A DNA stretch of 64,000 bases from Xanthomonas sp. AM6 (GTDB taxonomy: Bacteria > Pseudomonadota > Gammaproteobacteria > Xanthomonadales > Xanthomonadaceae), in contig NZ_CP106869.1 of NCBI RefSeq assembly GCF_025665335.1, positions 1,390,501 to 1,454,500 on the forward strand, in the 5' to 3' direction. A program made the translations under genes and the position numbers. Below, one piece after another: positions 1-9,609 of the stretch. Below the pieces are notes generated by a model, which worked only from the letters and a program-made list of their open reading frames with translations, ran no database searches and was not told the origin of the DNA. Each line of letters starts with the position of its first letter. The stretch's first letter is position 1.

Positions 1-1
1 T

Positions 2-3000
2 CCTGATGATGGGAAGGGCGTATGGGCGGCGTGGCGAAACTATCCAAAAAAGAGCCAGGCGAATTTAGGTGCGGCATGCTGCAAGCTTCGTGCTGGCAAT
101 CCGATCAATTTCGGTACCGGTAACAAGTATCTGGTCGATCATGATTTTTCGACTGCTAGCGGTTTGCAGCTGGATCGGCACTACAACAGCTATGAGTCCT
201 TAGGCCGTATTTCGCTAGGCCTAGGTTGGCACTTGTCCTATGATCGTAGCGTGGAACCTGTAGGCGATTCACTGACAGCTGTGATCGTAACGCGGCAGGA
301 TGGAAAACGTCTTAAATTCAAGAAAACGAACGATTTGTGGACTCCTGAGGTCGGTATCAGTGATGCTCTCGTCGAGAAACTCGACAGCACTGGAGAGCGT
401 GCAGGCTTCGTCTTCAAGCCGTCCGATGGTTTTTCCAGTGAGTTTTATGGTTCGTCTGGTGCGCTGGAGCGCATAGAGTGGAATGACGGCCGGCGCGTCT
501 TTTTGCAGTACAGCGATGCTTCCACTCCGGTAGCGATAGCTCCCGCAACTGGTTACTTGATTGGTGTTGTGGACGGCAACGGTCGCAGTCTGGGGCTGGC
601 CTATAGCGAGAATAGGTTGGCGCGTGTGAGTCTCCCCGATGGAGGCGAGCTGCAGTATCAATACGATACGTCCAAGCGGCTCGTTGGGGTAATGTATGCC
701 GATGGCGCTACAAAGGCCTACACTTATAACGAGCAATCCTACACGTCCGGATCCCCGCTGACCGCGGCACTGACCGGTGTCGTGGACGAGCGTGGTGATC
801 GCTATGCGACCTATGTTTACGAAAAATCCGGTCGCGCCATTTCCACGTTCCATGGGCCTGGCTATGAGAAGGTGGATGTCGAATACAGTGGGGATACGTC
901 GGCAACCGTTCATTATCCCACGGGCCTCTCTACAACTTTTCAGTTTGCTTTTCCCGCTGGCATTGTCCGTTTCGAGGCTGGCTCCGGGTTCTGTATCGGT
1001 TGCGGGAACGAATTCAAATCGGAAACCTACGATGCCAACGGCTTCCCCGACCAATTGGTTGGGCAGGACGGCTTGACCGTTGACCGTGATTACAATGCTC
1101 GAGGGCTGCTTGTCCAGCAGATAGAAGCCGATGCCACGTCGAGCAAGCGCAGCGTCCAGACCGATTGGCACGCCAGTATGCGCCTGCCGGTCGCGCGACG
1201 TAGCTATGATGCGAGCAGCGCACTCGTTGCCAGTTCCTCATGGACCTACAATGCGCGTGGGCAAACGCTGACTTCGACTAGGGTCGACCCAGCTGCTAGT
1301 GTCGCGCGTGCGACAACCACGACGTATTGCGAGCAGCAGGATATCGACGCAGCTCGCTGCCCGATGTTGGGATTGATTACTTCGATCAATGGCGCGCGCA
1401 CTGATCTAAGTGATGTTTCCATTTTTGCTTACTATGCAAGCGACGATACCAATTGCGTCACATCCTTCGCTGCTTGCCCGCACCGCAAGGGCGATCTGTG
1501 GAAAGTCACCAATGCCCTGGGCCAAGTGACCGAGTACCTGTCCTACGACGGTGCCGGCCGCGTGCTGTCGGTGAAGGACGCCAACGGCCTCATCACCGAC
1601 TTCACCTACCACGCGCGCGGCTGGCTCACCGCCAGCAAGGTCCGCGGTGCCGACGACACTAGCGAAAGCGACGACCGCATCACCCTGATCGACTATTGGC
1701 CGACCGGTCTGGTCAAGCAGGTCACCCAGCCGGACGGCGCGTTCACCGCCTTCACCTACGATGCGGCGCACCGCCTGACCGACATCACCGACAACGCTGG
1801 CAACACGCTGCACTACACGCTGGACAATGCCGGCAATCGGATCAAGGAAGACACCAAGGACGCATCGGGCGCGCTCAAGCGCACGCTGTCGCGTGTCTAC
1901 AACCAGCTTGGCCAGCTGGCCACGCAGGCCACCGCCGGTGGCGACCCGACCGACTTCGGCTACGACGCCAACGGCAATACCGAAACGGTGACCGACGCAC
2001 TCGGCCACGTCACCCAGAACGACTACGACCCGCTCAACCGCCTGGCGCGCACGCTGCAGGACGTGGGCGGCATCAATGCCGAAACCAAGTTCAGCTACGA
2101 CGCGCTCGACAACCTGACCAAGGTCACCGATCCGAAGGGCCTGGATACCACCTACACCTACAACGGCCTCGGCGATCTGACCAAGCTGACCAGCCCGGAC
2201 ACCGGCGTCACCACGTACACCTACGATAGCGCCGGCAACCGCGCCACGCAGATCGACGCGCGCAACGTCAAGACGACCTACAGCTATGACGCGCTGAACC
2301 GGCTGACCAAGGTCGCGTATCCGACCACCAGCCTCAACGTCACCTATACCTACGACGTGAGCCCGACCGTCTGCGCCAGCGGCGAGACCTACGCGGTCGG
2401 CCGCCTGGCACGGATGCAGGACACCACCGGCACCACCGAGTATTGCTACGACCGTTTCGGCGATCTGGTCCGCAAGGTGCAGACCACCAACGGCAAGGTG
2501 TTCGTGCTGCGCTACGCCTACACCAAGGCGGGCCAGCTCAGCCGGCTGACCTATCCCGACGGCGCGGCAGTGGACTATGTGCGCAATGCCCAGGGCCAGA
2601 CCACCGAAGTCGCCGTGACCCCGGCCGGCGGCACGCGGCAGGTGTTGCTGAGCAACGCGACCTACTACCCGTTCGGCCCGGTGGCGAGTTGGTCCTATGG
2701 CAACGGCCGCCCAATGCAGCGCGTACTGGACCAGGACTACCGTCCGCTGGCAGTCAGCGACACCCGCACTGATGGCCTGAGCACCGGCTTCGCCTTCGAC
2801 CCGGCCGGCAACCTCAGCGCCCTGACCGCTGCAGGCAACACTGCCCCGGTGGTCAGCCTGGACTACGACGCGCTAGGCCGCCTGACCGCGTTCAAGGACG
2901 GCCCGACCGGCACGGTGATCGATGGCTACAGCTACGACGCTACTGGTAACCGGCTCAGCGCCAAGGTCAACACCACGACGCAGACGTACACCTATCCCAC

Positions 3001-4138
3001 CAGCAGCCACCGCCTGGACGCAGTGGCCGGCGCTGTCCGCACCTACGACGCGATCGGCAATACGTTGTCGATCGGCGGCACCGCGCAGGAGTTCGTGTAC
3101 GACGCCAACGGCCGCATGGGCCAAGCCAAGCGCGCGGGCACGGTGGTGATGAAGTACAGCTACAACGGCCGCGGCGAGCAGGTGCGGCGGGTCGGCAAGA
3201 CCAACACCTACACGCTATACGACGAGAGCGGCCATTGGCTGGGCGACTACGACATCAACGGCGCCGCGCTGCAGCAGGCGATCTGGCTGGACGACCTGCC
3301 GGTAGGCGTGCTGGCCAAGAACAGCCTGCGCTACGTGCAGCCGGATCACCTGGGAACCCCACGTGCAGTGATCGACCCGGTGCGCGACGTAGCGATCTGG
3401 AAGTGGGACTTGAAGGGTGAAGCCTTCGGCAACACCCCGCCGGACCAGGACCCGGACAAGGACGGCATCGCGTTCGTGTTCGACATGCGCTTCCCGGGTC
3501 AGCGCTACGATGCGGCGACGGGGCTCAACCAGAATTACTTCCGGGATTATGAGCCGGGAATTGGGCGATATGGGCAGAGTGATTTAGTTGGTTTGTCAGG
3601 TGGCATCAGTACATACAGTTATGTGTTCTCGAGACCGTTCGAAATGCATGATGTATCAGGCTTGGTAGCAGTGCCAATGTCCATCCCTGGGATCCCACCT
3701 CCGCATCCTCTAGTCTGGGCTGCTCTAGCAGGCTTTGCTATTGGGGAAGGATTTAATTATGGCTACGAATATCTGTCGGGAGGTAGTCCGGGGACTGATC
3801 TTTATGACTGGACTCATCCGCAATATTCGCAGCCTTTTGACGAATCATCAGGTATAGCTGATATTCCTGCTTCAAGAGCGGTTCCTGTTCCTTATCCTGA
3901 TAGATTTCGGGGTGGCTTTAGTTGCATCTGTCGAGCAAATCGGGATGGCAGGAGCGCGGATAATTGCTCCAACGATAATCAGCAGTCTGCAATGGGCTAT
4001 GGCCAAGGCGCTACATTGTCTGAGGCAAAAAAAATGGCTGAAAAAAACGCTAAAGATAATCTTGGCGCAAAATCAACTCATCATGTCCAATGTCGTTGCA
4101 CCGGGCCTAAGGGGGATAGGATTATTCCGCATGGATAA
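2..4138 (+). CDS. RHS-repeat protein 1, C-terminal part (5' end outside window)
   Basis: The reading frame is open from base 2, so the true start lies upstream of the window. The visible N-terminal part has a DUF6531-like segment (GNPINFGTGNKYLVDHDF, about bases 107-160). About 900 residues of YD/RHS repeats follow, for example YDALGRLT and YDANGRMG. The conserved core ends near base 3538 (RFPGQRYDAATGLNQNY), then SDLVGLSGG and an unrelated tip of about 200 residues. The tip is AT-richer than the core. It contains a hydrophobic stretch and a Cys-rich end (FSCICRAN...HHVQCRCTGPKG). This is the architecture of polymorphic toxins, with a shell-forming core and a variable toxic tip. The tip family is not recognised. 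Its stop codon overlaps the next gene's start, so that gene is the immunity candidate. Confidence 0.9.
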   Translation, partial: PDDGKGVWAAWRNYPKKSQANLGAACCKLRAGNPINFGTGNKYLVDHDFSTASGLQLDRHYNSYESLGRISLGLGWHLSYDRSVEPVGDSLTAVIVTRQDGKRLKFKKTNDLWTPEVGISDALVEKLDSTGERAGFVFKPSDGFSSEFYGSSGALERIEWNDGRRVFLQYSDASTPVAIAPATGYLIGVVDGNGRSLGLAYSENRLARVSLPDGGELQYQYDTSKRLVGVMYADGATKAYTYNEQSYTSGSPLTAALTGVVDERGDRYATYVYEKSGRAISTFHGPGYEKVDVEYSGDTSATVHYPTGLSTTFQFAFPAGIVRFEAGSGFCIGCGNEFKSETYDANGFPDQLVGQDGLTVDRDYNARGLLVQQIEADATSSKRSVQTDWHASMRLPVARRSYDASSALVASSSWTYNARGQTLTSTRVDPAASVARATTTTYCEQQDIDAARCPMLGLITSINGARTDLSDVSIFAYYASDDTNCVTSFAACPHRKGDLWKVTNALGQVTEYLSYDGAGRVLSVKDANGLITDFTYHARGWLTASKVRGADDTSESDDRITLIDYWPTGLVKQVTQPDGAFTAFTYDAAHRLTDITDNAGNTLHYTLDNAGNRIKEDTKDASGALKRTLSRVYNQLGQLATQATAGGDPTDFGYDANGNTETVTDALGHVTQNDYDPLNRLARTLQDVGGINAETKFSYDALDNLTKVTDPKGLDTTYTYNGLGDLTKLTSPDTGVTTYTYDSAGNRATQIDARNVKTTYSYDALNRLTKVAYPTTSLNVTYTYDVSPTVCASGETYAVGRLARMQDTTGTTEYCYDRFGDLVRKVQTTNGKVFVLRYAYTKAGQLSRLTYPDGAAVDYVRNAQGQTTEVAVTPAGGTRQVLLSNATYYPFGPVASWSYGNGRPMQRVLDQDYRPLAVSDTRTDGLSTGFAFDPAGNLSALTAAGNTAPVVSLDYDALGRLTAFKDGPTGTVIDGYSYDATGNRLSAKVNTTTQTYTYPTSSHRLDAVAGAVRTYDAIGNTLSIGGTAQEFVYDANGRMGQAKRAGTVVMKYSYNGRGEQVRRVGKTNTYTLYDESGHWLGDYDINGAALQQAIWLDDLPVGVLAKNSLRYVQPDHLGTPRAVIDPVRDVAIWKWDLKGEAFGNTPPDQDPDKDGIAFVFDMRFPGQRYDAATGLNQNYFRDYEPGIGRYGQSDLVGLSGGISTYSYVFSRPFEMHDVSGLVAVPMSIPGIPPPHPLVWAALAGFAIGEGFNYGYEYLSGGSPGTDLYDWTHPQYSQPFDESSGIADIPASRAVPVPYPDRFRGGFSCICRANRDGRSADNCSNDNQQSAMGYGQGATLSEAKKMAEKNAKDNLGAKSTHHVQCRCTGPKGDRIIPHG
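1476..3538 (+). repeat. RHS core direct repeat, copy 1
   Basis: This stretch recurs at 6968-9030 at a constant offset of 5,492 bp, with no insertion or deletion seen. By eye the encoded segments differ at 11 of about 688 residues. Identity falls sharply outside both ends. Confidence 0.95.
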
Positions 4139-4661
4139 GAATAGCCAACAATTGCTGCTGGCGGATGCTAGGCAGCTTATTGAGCGAGGTGAGTATTCTG
4201 ATGCTTATGAAAAACTCGCTGATCTCGTAGTTGAAGAGAATCCTGAAGCTTTATTTTTATGCTCTACTTTTAGTTCTTCGCCTGATGAGAGTGACAGAAG
4301 TTTTGAAATAAGAAGTTTTAATTTTTTGTCAAAATCGGCAGAGCTTGGCTTCGCTCCCGCAATGTATGCTCTTGCTTTATGTTACGCCAATGGTGACTTG
4401 GTTGATCAGTCTGATGAGCGGGCCGCTTATTGGTGCAAGGCTGCTGCCGAAGGTGGAAGCGATTCTGCAAAGCTTTACTATGCGACTGCTCTATTGGATG
4501 GCTTAGGTGTGCCTAGAAATGTTGATGCCGGACTGAGACTAATACAGGAGCTTTTGGATTCTGGAAATGTCGCAGCAGGGGAAATGCTTCCCGAGATCAA
4601 TGAGCGTTTTCCGGGTGTGCTAAGAAGAAATTTCATCGGCTCAAGACCTCGCAAGCCATAG
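4131..4661 (+). CDS. Sel1-like repeat protein, putative immunity to RHS tip 1
   Basis: This 176-residue cytoplasmic protein starts at the ATG inside ATGGATAA, overlapping the RHS stop by 8 bases, which indicates translational coupling. Residues about 65-145 contain Sel1-type helical repeats (APAMYALALCYANG, ERAAYWCKAAAEGGSDSAKLYYATALLDGLGVP read in segments). No signal peptide or membrane segment is seen. Sel1-like proteins often act as protein-binding scaffolds. Position directly behind a toxin tip suggests it neutralises that tip; this is inference from context. The gene is AT-rich like the tip and unlike the GC-rich core. An upstream in-frame extension to 3912 exists but would lie wholly inside the RHS gene and is rejected. 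Confidence 0.8.
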   Translation: MDKNSQQLLLADARQLIERGEYSDAYEKLADLVVEENPEALFLCSTFSSSPDESDRSFEIRSFNFLSKSAELGFAPAMYALALCYANGDLVDQSDERAAYWCKAAAEGGSDSAKLYYATALLDGLGVPRNVDAGLRLIQELLDSGNVAAGEMLPEINERFPGVLRRNFIGSRPRKP

Positions 4662-4686
4662 GGGCTTAAGTTGGGGCGGATCAGGT

Positions 4687-4786
4687 AGCGTGGCAGGTGC
4701 TGTAGCACGGTGGCGCGGCGCTGGATGCTTGGGTGCGAGTACCGCTGGAGGTCGAGCCCAAAAAGTCGACGATAGGGCGGGCGGCT
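4687..4786 (+). pseudogene. Decayed fragment of the N4-GlcNAc-asparaginase gene
   Basis: About 100 bases align with the intact asparaginase gene near 10327-10430. Shared blocks include GTGGC-GGTGCTGT and GGTGGCGCGGCGCTGGATGC in the remnant. In the matching frame it reads AWQVL-stop-HGGAALDA, against AWQVLSRGGAALDA in the intact protein. It has an internal stop and further divergence downstream, so it is non-functional. It lies between the Sel1 gene and the second RHS gene, in the same orientation as the intact copy 5.6 kb downstream. Confidence 0.75.
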
Positions 4787-4930
4787 AGCGCTTGGCCCTG
4801 ATCGGGGTGCCACGAGGCCTGCTCGCCGACGCCTCCGAAGAGGCCGACCCCGTCCGCCGGTATGCACATGCACATGCTGCTGGGCGAGCAGAGCACACGC
4901 TGCTGCCTAATATGGAGGGTGATCGAAGAC

Positions 4931-5128
4931 ATGATTTCGGAGCGGCTTCAACTGTTGGTCGACCGAGCTTTAGTTCTGAACAAAAACGAGTCGCAGCTGT
5001 ACATCAAGTCAGCCCGCATTGATGCCAGGACTGTGGTGGAGTGCGCTGATTTGGTTGACAATAGGGAGGCGCGCTACATGTGTCGGCATATTTCTTTTAG
5101 CTCAGTCGCTGCATCTGGGAATCGATAG
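4931..5128 (+). CDS. Small hypothetical protein
   Basis: This is a 65-residue open frame starting MISERLQLLVDRALVLNKN with a charged helical composition; no family is recognised. It lies in the gap between the Sel1 gene and the second RHS gene. It could be a residual immunity gene or a piece of an older RHS tip left by recombination. No convincing ribosome binding site is seen, so it may not be expressed. Confidence 0.3.
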   Translation: MISERLQLLVDRALVLNKNESQLYIKSARIDARTVVECADLVDNREARYMCRHISFSSVAASGNR

Positions 5129-5148
5129 ATTATTCATCGGTGGAGTAA

Positions 5149-8100
5149 ATGGAACGTTTCTTTATGTCGGCTAACAGCGTCAGGTCTTTGTGCTGTTTTC
5201 TGGGGTTTTTTTGTTTGGCGTGCTTGACGCTAGGCAATACAGCTCTGGCGGCGGGGTCGGCACGTCAGCAGAATCCTGCATGCGGCTACGATTCCTGCGA
5301 TGAGGCTTCTGCGTATGCGGAGTGTAGCGACGAACTCTCCTTGGCCAAGAAGGATCCAGGGCTGCAGCCCTGGGCGCAAGGTCTGATCTGCTATAACGGC
5401 CATGGGCGTAACTCTTACAATATTGTTCACTCGGATCCGTTGGGGCTCGATGCGGGACTTAACGACTATCAAAATGGATTCCCTTATGTGACGGGAGCCG
5501 CGTTGCTCAATCCCGGGTCGGCCCTGGGTGTGCCTCGCTGTAGGGAGCAGTGCTTCGGCGATCCGATCAATGCAGGTATCGGCAATAAGTTCGAGACGCA
5601 TGTCGAGTACCGGGGGGAAGGAGTTTTCCCGCTGTCCTTGGCGTTGACCTACAACAGCTCGCGCAGGATTAGCTATTATCCTGACCAGTTGAACGTGTTT
5701 GGCCGAAATCGTACACATAGTTATTTGCGCCGCATCAACTATTTCGATACGTCTTCTGGTCCTGTCGTCTATGTTTCGCGCCCCGACGGCGAGGCGCTGC
5801 GCTTCACCCAATCCAGCTCGGGCTGGGCGCCGGACGTGCCGGGCGACGGGCAGCTTTCCATGTCATTGGATGGCGGAGGAGCCATCGCGGGTTGGCAGTT
5901 GCGTGAAAACAAGGGAGGCGTAGAGATTTTTGATGCAGAGGGGCAATTGTCTGAAATCCATGATGCATCCGGATTTAGGCAGGTGCTCGCTTACGATGAC
6001 GCGGGACGCCTTGCCGCTGTAAGGGACGTCGTCGGTCGAGCAATGCGATTCGAATACGGTGACGACGGGTTGGTCGAGAGCGTGTGGTTGCCTGATGGGC
6101 GGCAGCTGAGCTTTTACTACACGGAGAGCAAAGATCTCGAGCGGGTAAGCTATCCGGATGGGCACGAAGTAAAGTATCTGTACGACGAGCCCGACCATGT
6201 CAGTGGCTACGCACCGGCTGGAATGTATACGGGGTTCATCGACGAGCAGCAGCAACGTTACTCGACGACCATTTATGCGAAGTCGCTGTACGGAAGCGAC
6301 GCGAAGGCGCTAGGAACCTATCTTGGCGACGCCGTGGATCGATACATGGCGGACTATACCTTCGCCGGTGGCGAAACCTATGCGACTGCTGCGGCCATCA
6401 CCTCCAGCCTGGGTAGTGTCAAGACGATCGATTTCGCCTTGGTCGACGGCATCGTGACGCCGGTATCGATCGTAAAGTCGTGTGACAACTGCGCGTCGCA
6501 AGAGGTGTCTTATGAGTATGCTGCCGATGGGCAGGTCTCCAGCAGCACGACATCCGGCGTCACCACGAGTTATGTCCATAACGCCAGAGGGTTGTTGGAC
6601 TCTCGTGTAGACGCATCCAATGATGCAGCGGGCAATAAACGGACCACTCAGGCCGATTGGCATCCGGATTTCCCCTTCCCGCTGGAGCGCCGAATCTACA
6701 ATGCGGCGGGTGCGTTGACCGAGAAGTCAACATGGTCCTACAACGCTCGCGGCCAAGCGCTGACGGCGTCCCGCACCGATCCGGCTGCCGGCACGAACCG
6801 TACATCTACTACGGCGTACTGCGAACAGGCCGATGTCGATGCGGGCGCTTGCCCGTTGCTGGGTTTAGTGACCTCGATCGACGGTCCGCGTACCGATGTC
6901 ACGGATCGTCTCTCCTATACGTACTACGCTGCCGACGATGGCACCTGCGCCAGCGCTCCGACCACCTGCCCGCACCGCAAAGGCGACCTGTGGACAGTTA
7001 CCAACGCCTTGGGCCAAGTGACCGAGTACCTGTCCTACGACGGTGCCGGCCGCGTGCTGTCGGTGAAGGACGCCAACGGCCTCATCACCGACTTCACCTA
7101 CCACGCACGCGGCTGGCTGACCGCCAGCAAGGTCCGCGGTGCCGACGGCACTAGCGAAAGCGACGACCGCATCACCCTGATCGACTATTGGCCGACCGGT
7201 CTGGTCAAGCAGGTCACCCAGCCGGACGGCGCGTTCACCGCCTTCACCTACGATGCGGCGCACCGCCTGACCGACATCGCCGACAACGCTGGCAACACGC
7301 TGCACTACACGCTGGACAATGCCGGCAATCGGATCAAGGAAGACACCAAGGACGCATCGGGCGCGCTCAAGCGCACGCTGTCGCGTGTCTACAACCAGCT
7401 TGGCCAGCTGGCCACGCAGGCCACCGCCGGTGGCGACCCGACCGACTTCGGCTACGACGCCAACGGCAATACCGAAACGGTGACCGACGCACTCGGCCAC
7501 GTCACCCAGAACGACTACGACCCGCTCAACCGCCTGGCGCGCACGCTGCAGGACGTGGGCGGCATCAATGCCGAAACCAAGTTCGGCTACGACGCGCTCG
7601 ACAACCTGACCAAGGTCACCGACCCGAAGGGCCTGGATACCACCTACACCTACAACGGCCTCGGCGATCTGACCACGCTGACCAGCCCGGACACCGGCGT
7701 CACCACGTACACCTACGACAGCGCCGGCAACCGCGCCACGCAGATCGACGCGCGCAACGTCAAGACGACCTACAGCTATGACGCGCTGAACCGTCTGACC
7801 AAGGTCGCGTATCCGACCACCAGCCTCAACGTCACCTATACCTACGACGTGAGCCCGACCGTCTGCGCCAGCGGCGAGACCTACGCGGTCGGCCGCCTGG
7901 CACGGATGCAGGACACCACCGGCACCACCGAGTATTGCTACGACCGTTTCGGCGATCTGGTCCGCAAGGTCCAGACCACCAACGGCAAGGTGTTCGTACT
8001 GCGCTACGCCTACACCAAGGCGGGCCAGCTCAGCCGGCTGACCTATCCTGACGGCGCGGCAGTGGACTATGTGCGCAATGCCCAGGGCCAGACCACCGAA

Positions 8101-9597
8101 GTCGCCGTGACCCCGGCCGGCGGCACGCGGCAGGTGTTGCTGAGCAACGCGACCTACTACCCGTTCGGCCCGGTGGCGAGTTGGTCCTATGGCAACGGCC
8201 GCCCGATGCAGCGCGTACTGGACCAGGACTACCGTCCGCTGGCAGTCAGCGACACCCGCACTGATGGCCTGAGCACAGGCTTTGCCTTCGACCCGGCCGG
8301 CAACCTCAGCGCGCTGACCGCTGCAGGCAACACTGCCCCGGTGGTCAGCCTGGACTACGACGCGCTGGGCCGTCTGACCGCGTTCAAGGACGGCCCGACC
8401 GGCACGGTGATCGATGGCTACAGCTACGACGCCACCGGCAACCGGCTCAGCGCCAAGGTCAACACCACGACGCAGACGTACACCTATCCCACCAGCAGCC
8501 ACCGCCTGGACGCAGTGGCCGGCACTGTCCGCACCTACGACGCGATCGGCAATACGTTGTCGATCGGTGGCACCGCGCAGGAGTTCGTGTACGACGCCAA
8601 CGGCCGCATGGGCCAAGCCAAGCGCGCGGGCACGGTGGTGATGAAGTACAGCTATAACGGCCGCGGCGAGCAAGTGCGGCGGGTGGGCAAGACCAACACC
8701 TACACGCTGTACGACGAGAGCGGACACTGGCTGGGCGACTACGACATCAACGGCGCCCCGCTGCAGCAGGCGATCTGGCTGGACGACCTGCCGGTGGGCG
8801 TGCTGGCGAAGAATAACCTGCGCTACGTGCAGCCGGACCACCTGGGCACTCCGCGCGCGGTGATCGATCCGGTGCGCGACGTGACGATCTGGAAGTGGGA
8901 TCTGAAGGGCGAGGCGTTCGGCAACACCTCGCCGGATCAAGACCCGGACAAGGACGGCACTGCGTTCGTTTTCGATATGCGTTTCCCCGGGCAGCGCTAC
9001 GATGCGGCGACAGGGCTTAATCAAAATTACCAACGCGAATATGAGTCGCTAACAGGAAGGTATAGCCAGGCTGACCCTATTGGATTAAAGGGTGGCCTAA
9101 GTACTTATCGTTATGTCTATGCCAGTCCATTCTTATACATGGATCCAGAGGGGCTGATGTGCGTGCCATTAATTACAATTAATACTGGAAGCGAGCGGCG
9201 CATGAAAAGCCGTGAGCTTATTAATGATTCTGGATGGTCTTTGAGCAGAGTTTCGGTTGATCCTCCAGCGCCTGGTACCCCAATGATGGGTCGTGCTCAC
9301 GCCAGCCAAGGTGGCGGCTGGGCAAGGATGATACTTGGCGGTGAATCTGGAGACTGCTGGGCTAAAAAAGTGAAGTCTTATAAAGAAGAATATGAGGAAA
9401 AAAATAGCTTTTATACGCTAGAATTTTGTACTGATGAAGATTGTGACGCTAAAAGATCCTACCTCCGTGGGCGGAGTGGGGTGGGTGATATTAATATGTA
9501 TTCGTCAATGAGTGACGATATTGAATTCACTACTGGCAGAGCATCAGGACAGATACTTCTTTTCAAGTGTTTAGAATGGCTCAAGACTTTGCGATAG
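5149..9597 (+). CDS. RHS-repeat protein 2, putative polymorphic toxin
   Basis: This 1,482-residue protein is complete. A signal-peptide-like N-terminus is present (hydrophobic LCCFLGFFCLACL, then ALAAGS, about residues 14-37); translation could equally begin at the internal Met at 5164. Residues about 135-260 contain a DUF6531-type region (GIGNKFETHVEYRGEG). RHS/YD repeats run from about 270 to 1,300, including the core shared with RHS protein 1. The core ends with QADPIGLKGG and MDPEGLMC. A tip of about 145 residues then follows, rich in charged and aromatic residues with paired Cys (FCTDEDC). The tip matches no family I recognise and is AT-rich. A small membrane-protein gene follows 12 bases later and is the candidate immunity partner. 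The export route (Sec, or a contact-dependent system) cannot be settled from sequence. Confidence 0.92.
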   Translation: MERFFMSANSVRSLCCFLGFFCLACLTLGNTALAAGSARQQNPACGYDSCDEASAYAECSDELSLAKKDPGLQPWAQGLICYNGHGRNSYNIVHSDPLGLDAGLNDYQNGFPYVTGAALLNPGSALGVPRCREQCFGDPINAGIGNKFETHVEYRGEGVFPLSLALTYNSSRRISYYPDQLNVFGRNRTHSYLRRINYFDTSSGPVVYVSRPDGEALRFTQSSSGWAPDVPGDGQLSMSLDGGGAIAGWQLRENKGGVEIFDAEGQLSEIHDASGFRQVLAYDDAGRLAAVRDVVGRAMRFEYGDDGLVESVWLPDGRQLSFYYTESKDLERVSYPDGHEVKYLYDEPDHVSGYAPAGMYTGFIDEQQQRYSTTIYAKSLYGSDAKALGTYLGDAVDRYMADYTFAGGETYATAAAITSSLGSVKTIDFALVDGIVTPVSIVKSCDNCASQEVSYEYAADGQVSSSTTSGVTTSYVHNARGLLDSRVDASNDAAGNKRTTQADWHPDFPFPLERRIYNAAGALTEKSTWSYNARGQALTASRTDPAAGTNRTSTTAYCEQADVDAGACPLLGLVTSIDGPRTDVTDRLSYTYYAADDGTCASAPTTCPHRKGDLWTVTNALGQVTEYLSYDGAGRVLSVKDANGLITDFTYHARGWLTASKVRGADGTSESDDRITLIDYWPTGLVKQVTQPDGAFTAFTYDAAHRLTDIADNAGNTLHYTLDNAGNRIKEDTKDASGALKRTLSRVYNQLGQLATQATAGGDPTDFGYDANGNTETVTDALGHVTQNDYDPLNRLARTLQDVGGINAETKFGYDALDNLTKVTDPKGLDTTYTYNGLGDLTTLTSPDTGVTTYTYDSAGNRATQIDARNVKTTYSYDALNRLTKVAYPTTSLNVTYTYDVSPTVCASGETYAVGRLARMQDTTGTTEYCYDRFGDLVRKVQTTNGKVFVLRYAYTKAGQLSRLTYPDGAAVDYVRNAQGQTTEVAVTPAGGTRQVLLSNATYYPFGPVASWSYGNGRPMQRVLDQDYRPLAVSDTRTDGLSTGFAFDPAGNLSALTAAGNTAPVVSLDYDALGRLTAFKDGPTGTVIDGYSYDATGNRLSAKVNTTTQTYTYPTSSHRLDAVAGTVRTYDAIGNTLSIGGTAQEFVYDANGRMGQAKRAGTVVMKYSYNGRGEQVRRVGKTNTYTLYDESGHWLGDYDINGAPLQQAIWLDDLPVGVLAKNNLRYVQPDHLGTPRAVIDPVRDVTIWKWDLKGEAFGNTSPDQDPDKDGTAFVFDMRFPGQRYDAATGLNQNYQREYESLTGRYSQADPIGLKGGLSTYRYVYASPFLYMDPEGLMCVPLITINTGSERRMKSRELINDSGWSLSRVSVDPPAPGTPMMGRAHASQGGGWARMILGGESGDCWAKKVKSYKEEYEEKNSFYTLEFCTDEDCDAKRSYLRGRSGVGDINMYSSMSDDIEFTTGRASGQILLFKCLEWLKTLR
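6968..9030 (+). repeat. RHS core direct repeat, copy 2
   Basis: This is the partner of 1476-3538, in direct orientation at an offset of 5,492 bp. Homologous recombination between the copies would delete exactly one repeat unit. It would join the N-terminus of RHS protein 1 to the tip of RHS protein 2. Confidence 0.95.
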
Positions 9598-9609
9598 AGG
9601 GTGCGGGTC

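Noticed and set aside
6865..9033. Minus-strand open frame of 722 codons
   Set aside because: It is antisense to the RHS core. Its Val/Arg/Ala-rich, repetitive translation mirrors the repeat codons, and it has no start signals.
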